A stretch of 64,000 bases of DNA from Nocardia sp. alder85J (GTDB lineage Bacteria; Actinomycetota; Actinomycetes; Mycobacteriales; Mycobacteriaceae): positions 1 through 64,000 of the forward strand of contig NZ_JAIUCZ020000011.1 of NCBI RefSeq assembly GCF_020176955.2. Reading direction: 5' to 3'. Shown one piece after another: positions 9,432 to 17,567 of the stretch. Both the position numbers and the translations under genes were made by a program. The notes below the pieces were generated by a model. That model ran no database searches, was not told where the DNA came from, and saw only the letters and a list, made by a program, of their open reading frames with translations. Numbering within the stretch: position 1 is the first letter of the stretch; every line of letters starts with the position of its first letter.

Positions 9432-9477
9432 ATGAGAGACGGTGGCGTCAATAGGGGAGACCGCTGTGTAGGCTGCG

Positions 9478-10038
9478 GTGATGGCCGGACGGGCATTGCG
9501 TGATCACATCGAGGCGGCGATCCTCGATGCGGCCGCCACGGTGCTCGCGGACCGTGGACCGGCGGTGAGCATGGCGGAGATCGCCGCCGCGGCCGGTGTC
9601 GCCCGGGCGACGTTGTATCGCTATTTCCCCAACCGCGAGGCCCTGCTGGAGGGTCTGCTCGCCGCCGCGTCGTCGGATCTGCTCGCCCGTATCGACGATG
9701 CCGAACTCGACACCGTCGCCGTCCCGGAGGCCCTCGCCCGGCTCACCCGCGGATTCCTCACCGCGGGAGGCAAATACGCGGCATTGATGCAGCCCGGCGG
9801 GAAGACGGACAAGGATGCGGAACTCGATGCGCAGCTGAGCGAACCGGTACGCCGACTGCTCGCCCGCGGTGTCGACGAGGGCGCGCTACGGTCCGACCTA
9901 CCGGTCGACCTGCTGTTCGACATGTACACCGGATTGCTGGAGAAGGCGCTGTACGCCATCCTGCGCCGCACCACCGGACTCGAGCAGGCCGGCGCCGCCG
10001 TGCTCACGATCTTTCTCGACGGAGCCCGCCCGGCCTGA
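9478..10038 (+). CDS. TetR/AcrR family transcriptional regulator
   Basis: This 186-residue DNA-binding repressor has an N-terminal helix-turn-helix. It contains ILDAAATVLADRG, then VSMAEIAAAAGVARATLYRYFPNREALLEGL at residues 30-60, the classic TetR signature. The remaining helical region would bind a ligand that cannot be predicted. The GTG at 9478 and the adjacent ATG at 9481 are both possible starts, and neither has a strong Shine-Dalgarno. It probably represses the divergent aldo/keto reductase through the palindrome at 9414-9431. Its 3' end is the last clear backbone gene before the island. Confidence 0.93.
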   Translation: MMAGRALRDHIEAAILDAAATVLADRGPAVSMAEIAAAAGVARATLYRYFPNREALLEGLLAAASSDLLARIDDAELDTVAVPEALARLTRGFLTAGGKYAALMQPGGKTDKDAELDAQLSEPVRRLLARGVDEGALRSDLPVDLLFDMYTGLLEKALYAILRRTTGLEQAGAAVLTIFLDGARPA

Positions 10039-10126
10039 TCTCCGGAGCCGACATCCGCCGCGGCCGCTGCCGGGTGGGCCGGACCTCACCGCCGTCGGCG
10101 CGGTCGCTGATTCGAGCAGGGCGATC

Positions 10127-10549
10127 GTGGTCGAGATGCTGGGACGGTATTCGAACCAGTGGCACCCTGATCAGTTGCGGCGGGTGATCGAGCGTGTGGA
10201 GGTCACGTCACCTCATCGACCAGCGAAAACCTCTCAGCCTCCACGGATTCGGCGACTGGATCGACGGCTGTCGGCAACGACCGTCGCCGAGTTGGCAGCA
10301 GCCTACGAGGCTGGCATCTCTACCCCAGAGCTATGCAAGCGATACGGACTGTCCAAGGGCGGCATACTCAAGCTGCTGCGTGAGGCAGGGGTGGAGATGC
10401 GGCGGCAGGGGCTGACGGAAGAGCAGACGGCGCTGGCGATTCAACTCTACGAGGCCGGTCACTCGTACGGCGCGGTCGCTGTGAGGTTGAACAAGGCCAA
10501 AAGCAGTGTGAGAGCGGCGATCCTGCTGGCACAGGGAGGCGGGACGTAG
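10127..10549 (+). pseudogene. Probable C-terminal remnant of a recombinase: tandem helix-turn-helix protein
   Basis: About 140 residues remain in frame, with possible starts at GTG 10127 and ATG 10136. They contain two helix-turn-helix-like units: VAELAAAYEAGISTPELCKRYG followed by SKGGILKLLREAGV, and EEQTALAIQLYEAGHSYGAVAVR. This layout is often seen in the C-terminal tails of actinobacterial serine recombinases, whose catalytic N-terminal domain is absent here. The reading frame has no catalytic Ser motif upstream. It marks the left edge of the island, next to the drop in GC content. It might instead be a complete small DNA-binding protein. Confidence 0.45.
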
Positions 10550-10560
10550 ACTATTGCCCC

Positions 10561-11436
10561 ATGTCCACTGGCTTTGGTAACTCGGCACTGTACGCGGCCT
10601 GTCGGGTGAACGCGACCCACTTTTACGAACCGGGTAACCAGACAAGTCGAGGTACAGGCACAGGCTTTCTGGTTGGCATGGAAAGCAGTGGCCATGCTGC
10701 GCTAGTCACCAACCGTCACATTGTAGACCTGCCGTGGGCTAAGCCGTCTTACGATGGCGCTCAAATTACCGAGCTGATAGTAGATGCCTGGTACGGTCCC
10801 GAGCCTGAAAAGATGGTCCTTACCCTTGATTTCACTAAGATCAGTTACCATCCAGACGACTCCGTAGACATTGCGGCCATTGACGTGTCCGAGGCGGTGA
10901 CAAAAGTGGATTTTCCGAGTATTAGTCATGTGGAAATAGATCCCGCCGAAAATGCCGCTGCAGTCGAGTTGCATTACAACATTCCGCAGAGCCTCCTTGC
11001 TACCGAGGAGCATTTCGATTCTCAAATTGAAGTTGGCGAAATGACCTTCCTGCCGGGCTATCCTGAATGGTACGACAAAAAAGGTGGTCGCCCCATACTT
11101 CGAACAGGCACGATCGTGAGCGATCCTCGCCACGATTATCGACGACTGGAAGGGGAGCCGACTCGCACTGATGGTAATTATCAAATGCTTTTCGATGCCT
11201 TCTCTACTAGCGGTAATTCAGGAAGTCCGGTATTCGTTGGGCAGCGAGGCATCAACGTAGGCCCAGGGCTCAGCTACGATGGAGCCTACCGGCCGCCGCT
11301 GGTTATCGGGATAAACGCCGGACACTACGACAGTAAGTTTGAAGATCCTGACGGAATGTGGCGTATGCATCACGCCGGACTTTCCCGAATGTACAAGTCT
11401 ACGGCAATCGCCGAATTGCTTAAGGCGTTGCAGTAG
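10561..11436 (+). CDS. Trypsin-like serine protease domain protein
   Basis: This 291-residue protein has the chymotrypsin-fold catalytic triad: His53 in VTNRHIVD, Asp103 in DDSVDIAAID and Ser220 in TSGNSGSPVF. There is no signal peptide or membrane segment, so it is probably cytoplasmic. It is lower in GC than the backbone, starts 12 bp after the recombinase remnant and has a TAGACT -10-like box close to the ATG. It converges on the CBASS-like operon, with only a short hairpin between. Cytoplasmic trypsin-like domains recur in bacterial immune modules, so a defence role is possible but not shown. Confidence 0.85.
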   Translation: MSTGFGNSALYAACRVNATHFYEPGNQTSRGTGTGFLVGMESSGHAALVTNRHIVDLPWAKPSYDGAQITELIVDAWYGPEPEKMVLTLDFTKISYHPDDSVDIAAIDVSEAVTKVDFPSISHVEIDPAENAAAVELHYNIPQSLLATEEHFDSQIEVGEMTFLPGYPEWYDKKGGRPILRTGTIVSDPRHDYRRLEGEPTRTDGNYQMLFDAFSTSGNSGSPVFVGQRGINVGPGLSYDGAYRPPLVIGINAGHYDSKFEDPDGMWRMHHAGLSRMYKSTAIAELLKALQ

Positions 11437-11453
11437 CGCTTTACGGAAAGCGC
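11436..11453. terminator. Bidirectional hairpin between protease and CD-NTase genes
   Basis: GCGCTTT and AAAGCGC pair around a four-base loop in the 37 bp between two convergent genes. The A/T base of the stem provides a short T-run in both directions. Confidence 0.55.
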
Positions 11454-11473
11454 ACAGCAGGACTCGAAATCTA

Positions 11474-12823
11474 CTATGCACTCCATGGGAACCGGCGGTC
11501 CCGGATATTAATCCTATATGGGGAGCTACGCGCAACAACGTGATCAGCATGAACAAGAAAAACCTCTACCAGATGCGAACCCGTGAAAGCGGTTCTTTCC
11601 CAGTGCTGGGCGGGATCTGGTGAAGGACGGTGATCTAGTCGCCATGCCTTTATAAAATTCCCTCGTAGGGAACCATTCGTTTTGGCGTGGTTGCCGGTAT
11701 TTGTAATGCGCCACCACACATCCACAGAGGTAGGGCCAGAGTAGTCGGCTTCGAATCTCAGGGAACTCCCTGCCGACAAGACGGCACCATCGTTTGCATA
11801 CGGATTCCATTGCTTACCCTTGCCGCACTGGCTCCAGGCTCGGACGGCTACCGTGTAGCGAGAATCCAACGACTCAGACCAGCCATGAATTTGTGGCGAC
11901 TCTGCGTGAGACATGTCGGCGAGTTGTATCGCGAACCGATCTTTGTCAACGGCAGGAAAGGCATCTCCGAGCAATTCGCGCCAGTAGTCGACCGTTTCGA
12001 CGAGATCGTCTGATTGGCCTGCACTGCCGACCAGATCAGCCGCTTCTGCCAGCTCTCTCTTAAAACTACTGAACGACTCGACTGTCCATCTCTCGGCGAG
12101 ATTCTCTGTTTTCAAAACCGGATTGAGCACTTCCGGTGGCGAATCGAGCGGAGATAACTTGTTGTGCAAAGCAAGAATTGTTTGCGTCACACGCTCAGCA
12201 TCGTTGACGGCAATAGCAGGTAGATGCTGCCATATCAGAACCTGGAGGACGATCGACTTAATCGCGCCTCTTACCTCCTGGTGCTCGTCACGCCATCGCT
12301 TAAGCATCTGTACCGTCCGCTGGAAAGGCTCTCCCTGCTGAATGCACCAGTTCGTGTATTCAGCAGGAGCCGTTGCGTGCCAGCCACTTGACTTCCGTGG
12401 TGCGTCCAGCGGTGCATCCGCTTCCGTCAGGCACAGCCGGACTGGCACGACGTCGACGTGAAATTTTCCAATCTCATCGTCAGCATACTCGATGCGTACG
12501 CACGGCTGTTTTGGCTTCAGCCTATCCTTGTAGCGTCCATGGCTTTCGAGCTTCTCAAATAGGTCTTGAAGAGCAGTCTCCGGTGTCTGATCCGTGGTTG
12601 CGCATACGCAAATGATGTCGACATCGTATTCTCCGCCATCGACGGGCTTCACGGCAGTGCCGTTTGCATACGAGCCTTGCAAGAAAACACTCTCGGTCGT
12701 CAGCGCATAGCGATCCGCCAGGAAGTCGATCAGCGTGTCTGACGCGCTCGTGATCCTGTCGACTTGCTTTTGTCCAAGTGAAATCTTATCCAGGAAGGCA
12801 TCAAAATATGACTGAACGTCCAC
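11474..12823 (-). CDS. CBASS-type CD-NTase (SMODS nucleotidyltransferase with AGS-C sensor-like tail)
   Basis: This enzyme should make a cyclic or linear oligonucleotide second messenger in anti-phage CBASS signalling. The 449-residue product has the polymerase-beta-like active site: GSYANGT at 50-56, metal-binding Asp67 and Asp69 in EYDVDI, and a third Asp at 124 in FHVDVV. The last ~120 residues (VWWRITNTGNHA, LRGNFI, ERTAFTGSHLVE, ARSSPYRINI) fit the AGS-C domain found fused to such enzymes. The GTG at 12823 shares its G with the stop codon of the upstream gene (TAGTG) and follows GAGAGG, so the two are translationally coupled. An ATG at 12862 would add 13 residues. No Cap2/Cap3 or HORMA/TRIP13 genes are nearby, so this looks like a minimal type I system. 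Confidence 0.9.
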   Translation of the reverse strand: MDVQSYFDAFLDKISLGQKQVDRITSASDTLIDFLADRYALTTESVFLQGSYANGTAVKPVDGGEYDVDIICVCATTDQTPETALQDLFEKLESHGRYKDRLKPKQPCVRIEYADDEIGKFHVDVVPVRLCLTEADAPLDAPRKSSGWHATAPAEYTNWCIQQGEPFQRTVQMLKRWRDEHQEVRGAIKSIVLQVLIWQHLPAIAVNDAERVTQTILALHNKLSPLDSPPEVLNPVLKTENLAERWTVESFSSFKRELAEAADLVGSAGQSDDLVETVDYWRELLGDAFPAVDKDRFAIQLADMSHAESPQIHGWSESLDSRYTVAVRAWSQCGKGKQWNPYANDGAVLSAGSSLRFEADYSGPTSVDVWWRITNTGNHAKTNGSLRGNFIKAWRLDHRPSPDPAQHWERTAFTGSHLVEVFLVHADHVVARSSPYRINIRDRRFPWSA

Positions 12824-13317
12824 TACACCTCTCTCCAGTTCCTGATGGTGACAAGAACCCATCGCCAGGGTTGTAATGATAGATGGTGGCGAACGTCGCG
12901 GAGAAATCCGTCCTGGACCTCTGGACTTATCATCGGATGCTCATCGTTCGAGTCAGAATTGCCTTTTTTGCCAGGGTTGTCCCATGCGTCACGGATAAGA
13001 GCCCGAGTGGCTTTCTTCGCCTCCTGAATTAGCTTCCGGTAGCTTCGCCTCATGTACTTCGACTCGCTGCCGATCCAGCCTTCGTAATAGTCGAGGCGTT
13101 CTTGAAGATCATGAAACTTGTCGATGACGACGCGCTCGCCTTCATCTGTATTATCACGCCGTCGTACTCTGTACAGCATCTCCCGCCACTCTAAGGCGGC
13201 TCGAAACGCTTCTCCGTACATCTGCCGACGCCGATCGCGCCGGGCGAATACTCTAGCAAAGAGGGCGGACAGCACGGCGACCGTGACCGCGCTGATGGCA
13301 GCCACACCAGCCACCAC
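12823..13317 (-). CDS. Single-pass membrane protein, putative CBASS effector
   Basis: This 164-residue protein is the first gene of the two-gene operon with the CD-NTase, which strongly suggests that it is the effector. The N-terminus is one hydrophobic helix (about residues 2-24, VAGVAAISAVTVAVLSALF), followed by arginines that should stay in the cytoplasm. A charged, mostly helical domain rich in Tyr, Arg and Glu follows, with a Trp-rich C-terminus. I do not recognise it as the two-helix SLATT or the beta-barrel Cap15 type, since no second membrane segment is visible. The GTG at 13317 has a second GTG next to it. The open frame continues 23 codons upstream without a usual start codon, so the N-terminus is uncertain. 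Confidence 0.75.
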   Translation of the reverse strand: MVAGVAAISAVTVAVLSALFARVFARRDRRRQMYGEAFRAALEWREMLYRVRRRDNTDEGERVVIDKFHDLQERLDYYEGWIGSESKYMRRSYRKLIQEAKKATRALIRDAWDNPGKKGNSDSNDEHPMISPEVQDGFLRDVRHHLSLQPWRWVLVTIRNWREV

Positions 13318-13497
13318 CAGCTTTACTTCATTGTCCGTCCACGGAGAGCTAATTTCTCGATCCTTCCCGAGTTTTACAAATGATCCTCAGATTGCCTTAT
13401 TATGCGCTCAATGGATTGTACGTGCAAGCAAATGGACCGCTTGCAGAGGCGTGCGGAAGAAAGAGGTCCAGATAGTATTTATCGACTCTCAATCTTT

Positions 13498-13893
13498 CTA
13501 CGATTCGGCCGTAACCTCGGACGTCGTTACGTCGCGCTCAATCGCCTCAAATACGCCGATGTCGGTCTTCTGTTGCCACTCGGGCAGCTGATCCCATGGC
13601 GCAATGTAGCCCGGTTTCGGGTCCGGAATCCGCGCCAGAATTTGCCCAATCCAGCAGATCGCGACGAACTGCCCCTTCACCTCGGGACTCAAGCGAGTAG
13701 CCGCGCCATCCGTGGCCTGAATGAAGTCGACCACCTGCCGGTACACCGCTGCCGCACTGGCACGCTCCCAGTCGGGTGTGTTCTCCCACGGCGCGATGTA
13801 GCCGTCCTTCGGCGTGCCGGGATAGTGCGTGGTGACGCCAGTGATCCAGGCTTCGCGGAAGACCTTGCCGCCGTGCTCGTTGTCGCTGCTCAC
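13498..13893 (-). CDS. Hypothetical protein with two GYIAPW repeats
   Basis: This 131-residue protein of unknown function contains an internal duplication. GYIAPWENTPDWERAS near residue 31 and GYIAPWDQLPEWQQKT near residue 94 are each followed by a helix resembling AVYRQVVDFI or GVFEAIERDV. The GTG start at 13893 overlaps the stop of the XRE/TPR regulator gene by four bases (GTGA) and follows GAGGAG. The two are therefore one operon, and this protein may work with that regulator. It is separate from the CBASS operon by about 180 bp. Confidence 0.75.
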   Translation of the reverse strand: MSSDNEHGGKVFREAWITGVTTHYPGTPKDGYIAPWENTPDWERASAAAVYRQVVDFIQATDGAATRLSPEVKGQFVAICWIGQILARIPDPKPGYIAPWDQLPEWQQKTDIGVFEAIERDVTTSEVTAES

Positions 13894-15335
13894 AGTGCTC
13901 CTCGTCCGTATGCGGGTGACGTTGCCAGCCTAGTGATTTGGTCTGCCAGATGGGCCACATGACGATCAGTAGGTAGTTCCGCCAGATGCGATCGCAGTTG
14001 GTCGAGCCGTCGCCCGACGTACCCCGAGCGAGTACGACGAGCGATGTCGACGCTCGCGCCGCCGAACCACACTGTCTGTACTGGATCTCCCCGGAGGGCG
14101 CCGGCTGCGGCAAGGTCAACGAGCACGCTGGCCCTGCGGCGGGCGGACAGAGGTCGTTCGAGGAGAGGGTTCAGGATGCGTTCGGCCGGCTCCGGTTGGC
14201 CAAGTTGGATCAGGCAGCTGGCCTGTTCCTCATCGATGCGTTCGCCTGAGAAGCGCAGCCACCCCACCGATGGCGTCCCACCTAACCCGAGGACGCCACG
14301 GGCTGCGTCGAAGGCTCGCTGGCATTCATCGGCTTCCCCTCGACCAGCTTGCACCTGAGCCCGAACACTTTCGGCCCAGAAGCGCGTTGGTAGTGCACCG
14401 TCGCCACGACGAGCTACCTCTATCGCCTCTTCCGCCAGCGGCAGGGCATCGTCATAGCGGTTGTCGAAGATCCCGATGTAGGCGTGTCGGGTCAGCGCAC
14501 AGGCCCACAGATCGTAGGCCTGTGCATCGGCCGCAAACGTACCCGACAAGGCGTAGCAGTGAGCTGCTTCCGCCAGGTGGTTGCCGTCGAGCAAAATTTC
14601 GCCCGTCAGCTGGAGGACGTCGGCGATCAGTTCGAGCTGACGACTGCGGAGCTTCGCACCGGGAGAGCTTCGCAGCCCATCGACGAGGATGGTCAGGTGC
14701 TCGCGCGCGGCGCTGAAGATCGTTGCCTTGGTCTCGGCCTCGCCGTAACTCTTCCAGAGCATCTGGTTGAGGATGGCGTGCTGATCGAGCACGCCCCCGT
14801 CGACGCGGCCTGAGGCCGCTGTGAACTGCACACGATCCCAGTCGATGGCAGGCGGCGTGACGAGTGTGGTTGTGGCGATACTCAGGAGCCGCAACAACTC
14901 GCGCCGGTTCATGTCCGATATCTCCGTGGGGTAGACGCCGCCGGGTATGGCGGACTGGCCGTCTTCCACAGTAGTCGGTACGGACGTACCAACAGACAGG
15001 TCGGTTGCGTTTCGAGGCGGATCGTCGCTGTTCAGCGCGCCTTTCGCCGATTCTCTTCGTTGGGATACCGGATGACGCTCGCGCCAGGCAGCTTCACCCT
15101 CGATCAGAATTTGCTCGAACCGGGCACGATCATCAGCCGTCGCTCGCTGGTCGAGCGTGGTATCGAGAATCGCCTGAGTGTTCGAGCGAGGTTTGACCGC
15201 ACCGAGGCCGGTCCGCCAGTTGACGACCGTGGTGCCTTCGACGCCGAGCAGCGCCGCGAAGTCGCGAACGGATCGACGCATGGCCTCTTGCAGCGCCGCC
15301 GCCTCGAATCCGGTCCACTCCCGCCCTCTGACCAT
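13890..15335 (-). CDS. XRE-type regulator with C-terminal TPR-like helical region
   Basis: This 481-residue protein has an N-terminal Cro/C1-type helix-turn-helix (VRDFAALLGVEGTTVVNWRTG, about residues 23-43). A variable linker follows to about residue 150, then MNRRELLRLLSI and a long run of helical repeats typical of tetratricopeptide units (HLAEAAHCYALSG, YDDALPLAEEAIEVAR, ADECQRAFDAARG). Such actinobacterial regulators often sit beside small genes of unknown role in islands. It is divergent from the small-gene cluster starting at 15786, with several long inverted repeats in the space between. The ATG start has only a weak ribosome site. Confidence 0.85.
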   Translation of the reverse strand: MVRGREWTGFEAAALQEAMRRSVRDFAALLGVEGTTVVNWRTGLGAVKPRSNTQAILDTTLDQRATADDRARFEQILIEGEAAWRERHPVSQRRESAKGALNSDDPPRNATDLSVGTSVPTTVEDGQSAIPGGVYPTEISDMNRRELLRLLSIATTTLVTPPAIDWDRVQFTAASGRVDGGVLDQHAILNQMLWKSYGEAETKATIFSAAREHLTILVDGLRSSPGAKLRSRQLELIADVLQLTGEILLDGNHLAEAAHCYALSGTFAADAQAYDLWACALTRHAYIGIFDNRYDDALPLAEEAIEVARRGDGALPTRFWAESVRAQVQAGRGEADECQRAFDAARGVLGLGGTPSVGWLRFSGERIDEEQASCLIQLGQPEPAERILNPLLERPLSARRRASVLVDLAAAGALRGDPVQTVWFGGASVDIARRTRSGYVGRRLDQLRSHLAELPTDRHVAHLADQITRLATSPAYGRGAL

Positions 15336-15785
15336 TACCCCGCCTACGTCACGTCAACTGAACTGGGCAAACACTTTCGGTGGCCAAACCCTACCCGAGC
15401 GCGCGAGTTCGGCAGTTGTGCTGCTGAAGGGTCCACCTTCGGCACCGCGTACGGAAACGGACAAATTTCTATCGGGTCCGTCGCGTACACCTTAAGGAAC
15501 ATCGCTAAAGCACTGTGCCCCTTGGCAATTCGCGTCGATCGGCCCATGGCCCTACCTCACGATTTGTCCGTTGACCTGGGGAAATGGGATTGCTACCCCA
15601 ACGGTACCCCACCATTACGCGATCGCGCCGAAATTGGCCGAACGGGCACGGTTAAACCGGCACCCGGCACCAAGTCGACGCCGTTTCCCCTCGTGCGGCG
15701 CACCATCCCCGGAGAGCTGAGGAAGGTGGCGAAAGCCCTTGGTGCCGGGTGCCTTTGACCTCTCACAAGTTAGAAGGTGCCCGAA
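15336..15785. promoter_or_regulatory. Divergent intergenic region with two separated inverted repeats
   Basis: No gene is visible in these 450 bp. AACGGACAAAT (15456-15466) and its exact complement ATTTGTCCGTT (15562-15572) are 95 bp apart. GGCACCCGGCACCAAG (15659-15674) and its exact complement CTTGGTGCCGGGTGCC (15739-15754) are 64 bp apart, and each half contains GGCACC twice. They lie between the XRE regulator and the first small gene, so they are candidate operators or looping sites. Confidence 0.5.
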
Positions 15786-15965
15786 ATGCTGTCCAATACT
15801 CTCGCCATTCATCAGTGCGTCGTGCAATCCGAACAAGAGATGCACAAAGCACCTGAACACGACTTCACAGTGTCGGAAGCGCATCGGGTCATGCAATTCC
15901 ATGTCGCCTGCTGCGCCAAGCGTTGAGGGGCCGGAAAGATTTCGGACAGCGAGGTTTTGGATTTC

Positions 15966-16850
15966 TTATGCTGCCTTGCTCCGGTCGAACCACTCGGACT
16001 CTACTTCGTTCGGTGTGCGGTAGTCAATTCCTGAGTGGAGTCGAATCTGGTTGTACCGCAATTCGATATAGCTGGTGATGTCCCTTCGCGCATGTTCGCG
16101 GGTGGGGTACTCGGTGCGGTTGACCCGCTCGTTCTTCAGGGTGCCGTTGAACGATTCCGCCCAGGCGTTGTCGTAGCATATTCCGGTGCGGCCGACGGAG
16201 CGTTGCACGCCCAGTTCCGCAGCCACGCCCGAGAATTCGGCCGAAAGATATTGCGCGCCGCGGTCGCTGTGAAAGATTGTCTCACCCGGCCGGAACGGCA
16301 GATTACATGCCGCCATGCGGAGCGCGTCGGCCACCAGTTCGGTACGCATATGATCGGCCATCGCGTACCCGATCACTTTTTTCGAGAAGCAATCCAGCAC
16401 GGTCGCCAGATACAGCCATCCCTCCCAGGTCCGGATGTAGGTGATGTCGCCGACCAGCTTGGTCGCGGGCGCGTCGGCGGTGAAGTCGCGGCGGACCAGA
16501 TCGGGCAGGTCACCGGCATCGCCGGCGACGGTGGTGACCGGACGCCACGGCCGCGGCTGGCACGCCACGAGCCCCAGCTCACGCATGATCGTGCGGACCG
16601 TCTCCGGGTCCACGACGGTGCCCCGGCGGGCCAGCTGGGCGTGGATGCGCCGATACCCGTAGGTGCCGTCGGAATGCTCGAAACAGAACCGGATCTCAGC
16701 AGCGAGGATCTCGCGCCGCTGCGCGGTGGCCGAGGACTCACGGTTGCGCCACGAGTAATACCCGGACCGGGACACCTTCACCCACCGGCACATGGACACG
16801 ACGGGATGACTGCCTTCTTCGGAGGCGATGAACGCGTATTTCACAGTCAC
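15966..16850 (-). CDS. IS3-family transposase OrfB (copy 1)
   Basis: This 294-residue DDE transposase has an HTH_21-like start and an rve integrase core. The catalytic Asp is in VGDITYIRTW, the second Asp in FHSDRGAQY and the Glu in NAWAESFNGTLKNE. Its GTG overlaps the orfA stop by four bases (GTGA), suggesting reinitiation. The open frame also extends upstream across orfA, so a frameshifted OrfAB product is possible. It is identical to the protein of copy 2. Confidence 0.93.
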   Translation of the reverse strand: MTVKYAFIASEEGSHPVVSMCRWVKVSRSGYYSWRNRESSATAQRREILAAEIRFCFEHSDGTYGYRRIHAQLARRGTVVDPETVRTIMRELGLVACQPRPWRPVTTVAGDAGDLPDLVRRDFTADAPATKLVGDITYIRTWEGWLYLATVLDCFSKKVIGYAMADHMRTELVADALRMAACNLPFRPGETIFHSDRGAQYLSAEFSGVAAELGVQRSVGRTGICYDNAWAESFNGTLKNERVNRTEYPTREHARRDITSYIELRYNQIRLHSGIDYRTPNEVESEWFDRSKAA

Positions 16851-17146
16851 CGGTGCTTCTTCGCGAAGAAGGCCACCGATTTTCCCAAGAAGCGGTTCTC
16901 CTCCTCCAGTTCCCGGACCCGCCGCTCCAATTCCTTCAACCGGGCCCGCTCGGTCACAGTCAACTCCGTATCGGCCGGCGGGTGGGCCTGCCGGAACTCC
17001 CTCACCCAATTCCGGATCGTCTGACCGGTGACACCACAATCACGGGCCACATCCTCGACCGCCCGGGACTTCTCGACAACCTCCCGGGCCGCGGTATCCC
17101 GGAACTCGGGACTGAAATTCCGCGACTTCTTCTGTGCCACAGACAA
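16847..17146 (-). CDS. IS3-family transposase OrfA (copy 1)
   Basis: This 99-residue DNA-binding subunit has a helix-turn-helix (AVEDVARDCGVTGQTIRNWV) followed by a leucine-zipper-like coiled coil (ERARLKELERRVRELEEENR) and ends AFFAKKHR. It overlaps orfB by four bases. This is the standard IS3 arrangement. Confidence 0.93.
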   Translation of the reverse strand: MSVAQKKSRNFSPEFRDTAAREVVEKSRAVEDVARDCGVTGQTIRNWVREFRQAHPPADTELTVTERARLKELERRVRELEEENRFLGKSVAFFAKKHR

Positions 17147-17293
17147 CTCCGTTCAGTTACCCCAATCCTACTTTGGGGCACTGTCCGAGAACCTTGGGGC
17201 ACCTCACGTTGCCCGAGGAAGGCTACCGCGCTTCGGGCTTTGGTCGAGGCCGGCCGGGTCATCCCCTCGACGAGCAAACCGAGCTGAACCCCC

Positions 17294-17503
17294 ATGTCCT
17301 CCGCACGTTCGCCTCGGCGCATCCGTCATATCCACATCGAATCTGGCGCGTTGAGCTTGGACTACCAGGCCAGCGAAGAGCAGGCCAAGAACGTGGCCGA
17401 TGAACTGGCACAGACGTTTTCGGAGCTGGAGCTTCGGGTGACTGTCGATGACGACGTGCGGTCGGATCTGCCGCCACTTCCCTGTGCCGAGCTGTGGGAG
17501 TGA
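17294..17503 (+). CDS. Small hypothetical protein (69 residues)
   Basis: This short open frame begins six bases after the broken small gene and continues the same strand. The product (HIHIESGALSLDYQASEEQ, then ADELAQTFSELELRVTVDD) alternates polar and hydrophobic residues like a small alpha/beta protein. I do not recognise the family. Its position between the split gene and the DUF4254-like gene supports it being real. Confidence 0.5.
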   Translation: MSSARSPRRIRHIHIESGALSLDYQASEEQAKNVADELAQTFSELELRVTVDDDVRSDLPPLPCAELWE

Positions 17504-17567
17504 GCGCCAAAAAGCTTTTTGGCCAACAGCTTTCAGAAAAATACTCCTTGAAAAGGATACCTGTCCT

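Larger units (their letters stand above)
15924..17206 (-). mobile_element. IS3-family element, 1283 bp, copy 1
   Basis: The element begins TGAGGGGCCGGAAAG and, on the other strand, TGAGGTGCCCCAAGG. These are imperfect terminal inverted repeats that share TCGGACAG further in. It is flanked by the direct repeat CGT (15921-15923 and 17207-17209), the 3-bp duplication expected for IS3 elements. It carries overlapping orfA and orfB on the minus strand. A second copy of the same length lies in the opposite orientation at 20124-21406 and encodes the same proteins. Confidence 0.93.
15786..17287 (+). pseudogene. Small gene split by the 1283-bp IS (71-residue protein when rejoined)
   Basis: When the insertion sequence and one copy of its CGT duplication are removed, an open frame runs from ATG 15786 to the TGA at 17285-17287. 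The rejoined protein starts MLSNTLAIHQCVVQSEQEM and ends ALRALVEAGRVIPSTSKPS. GAAGG lies eight bases before the ATG. The segment APEHDFTVSEAHRVMQFHV looks like small helical proteins found beside XRE regulators in actinobacterial islands. The first 46 codons lie left of the IS and the rest lies right of it, so the gene is now broken. It heads the small-gene operon that follows. Confidence 0.65.

Noticed and set aside
10040..10140. Possible left attachment site copying the tRNA-Pro 3' end
   Set aside because: Only a loose resemblance (GATTCGAGCAGGGCG) was seen, too weak to call.
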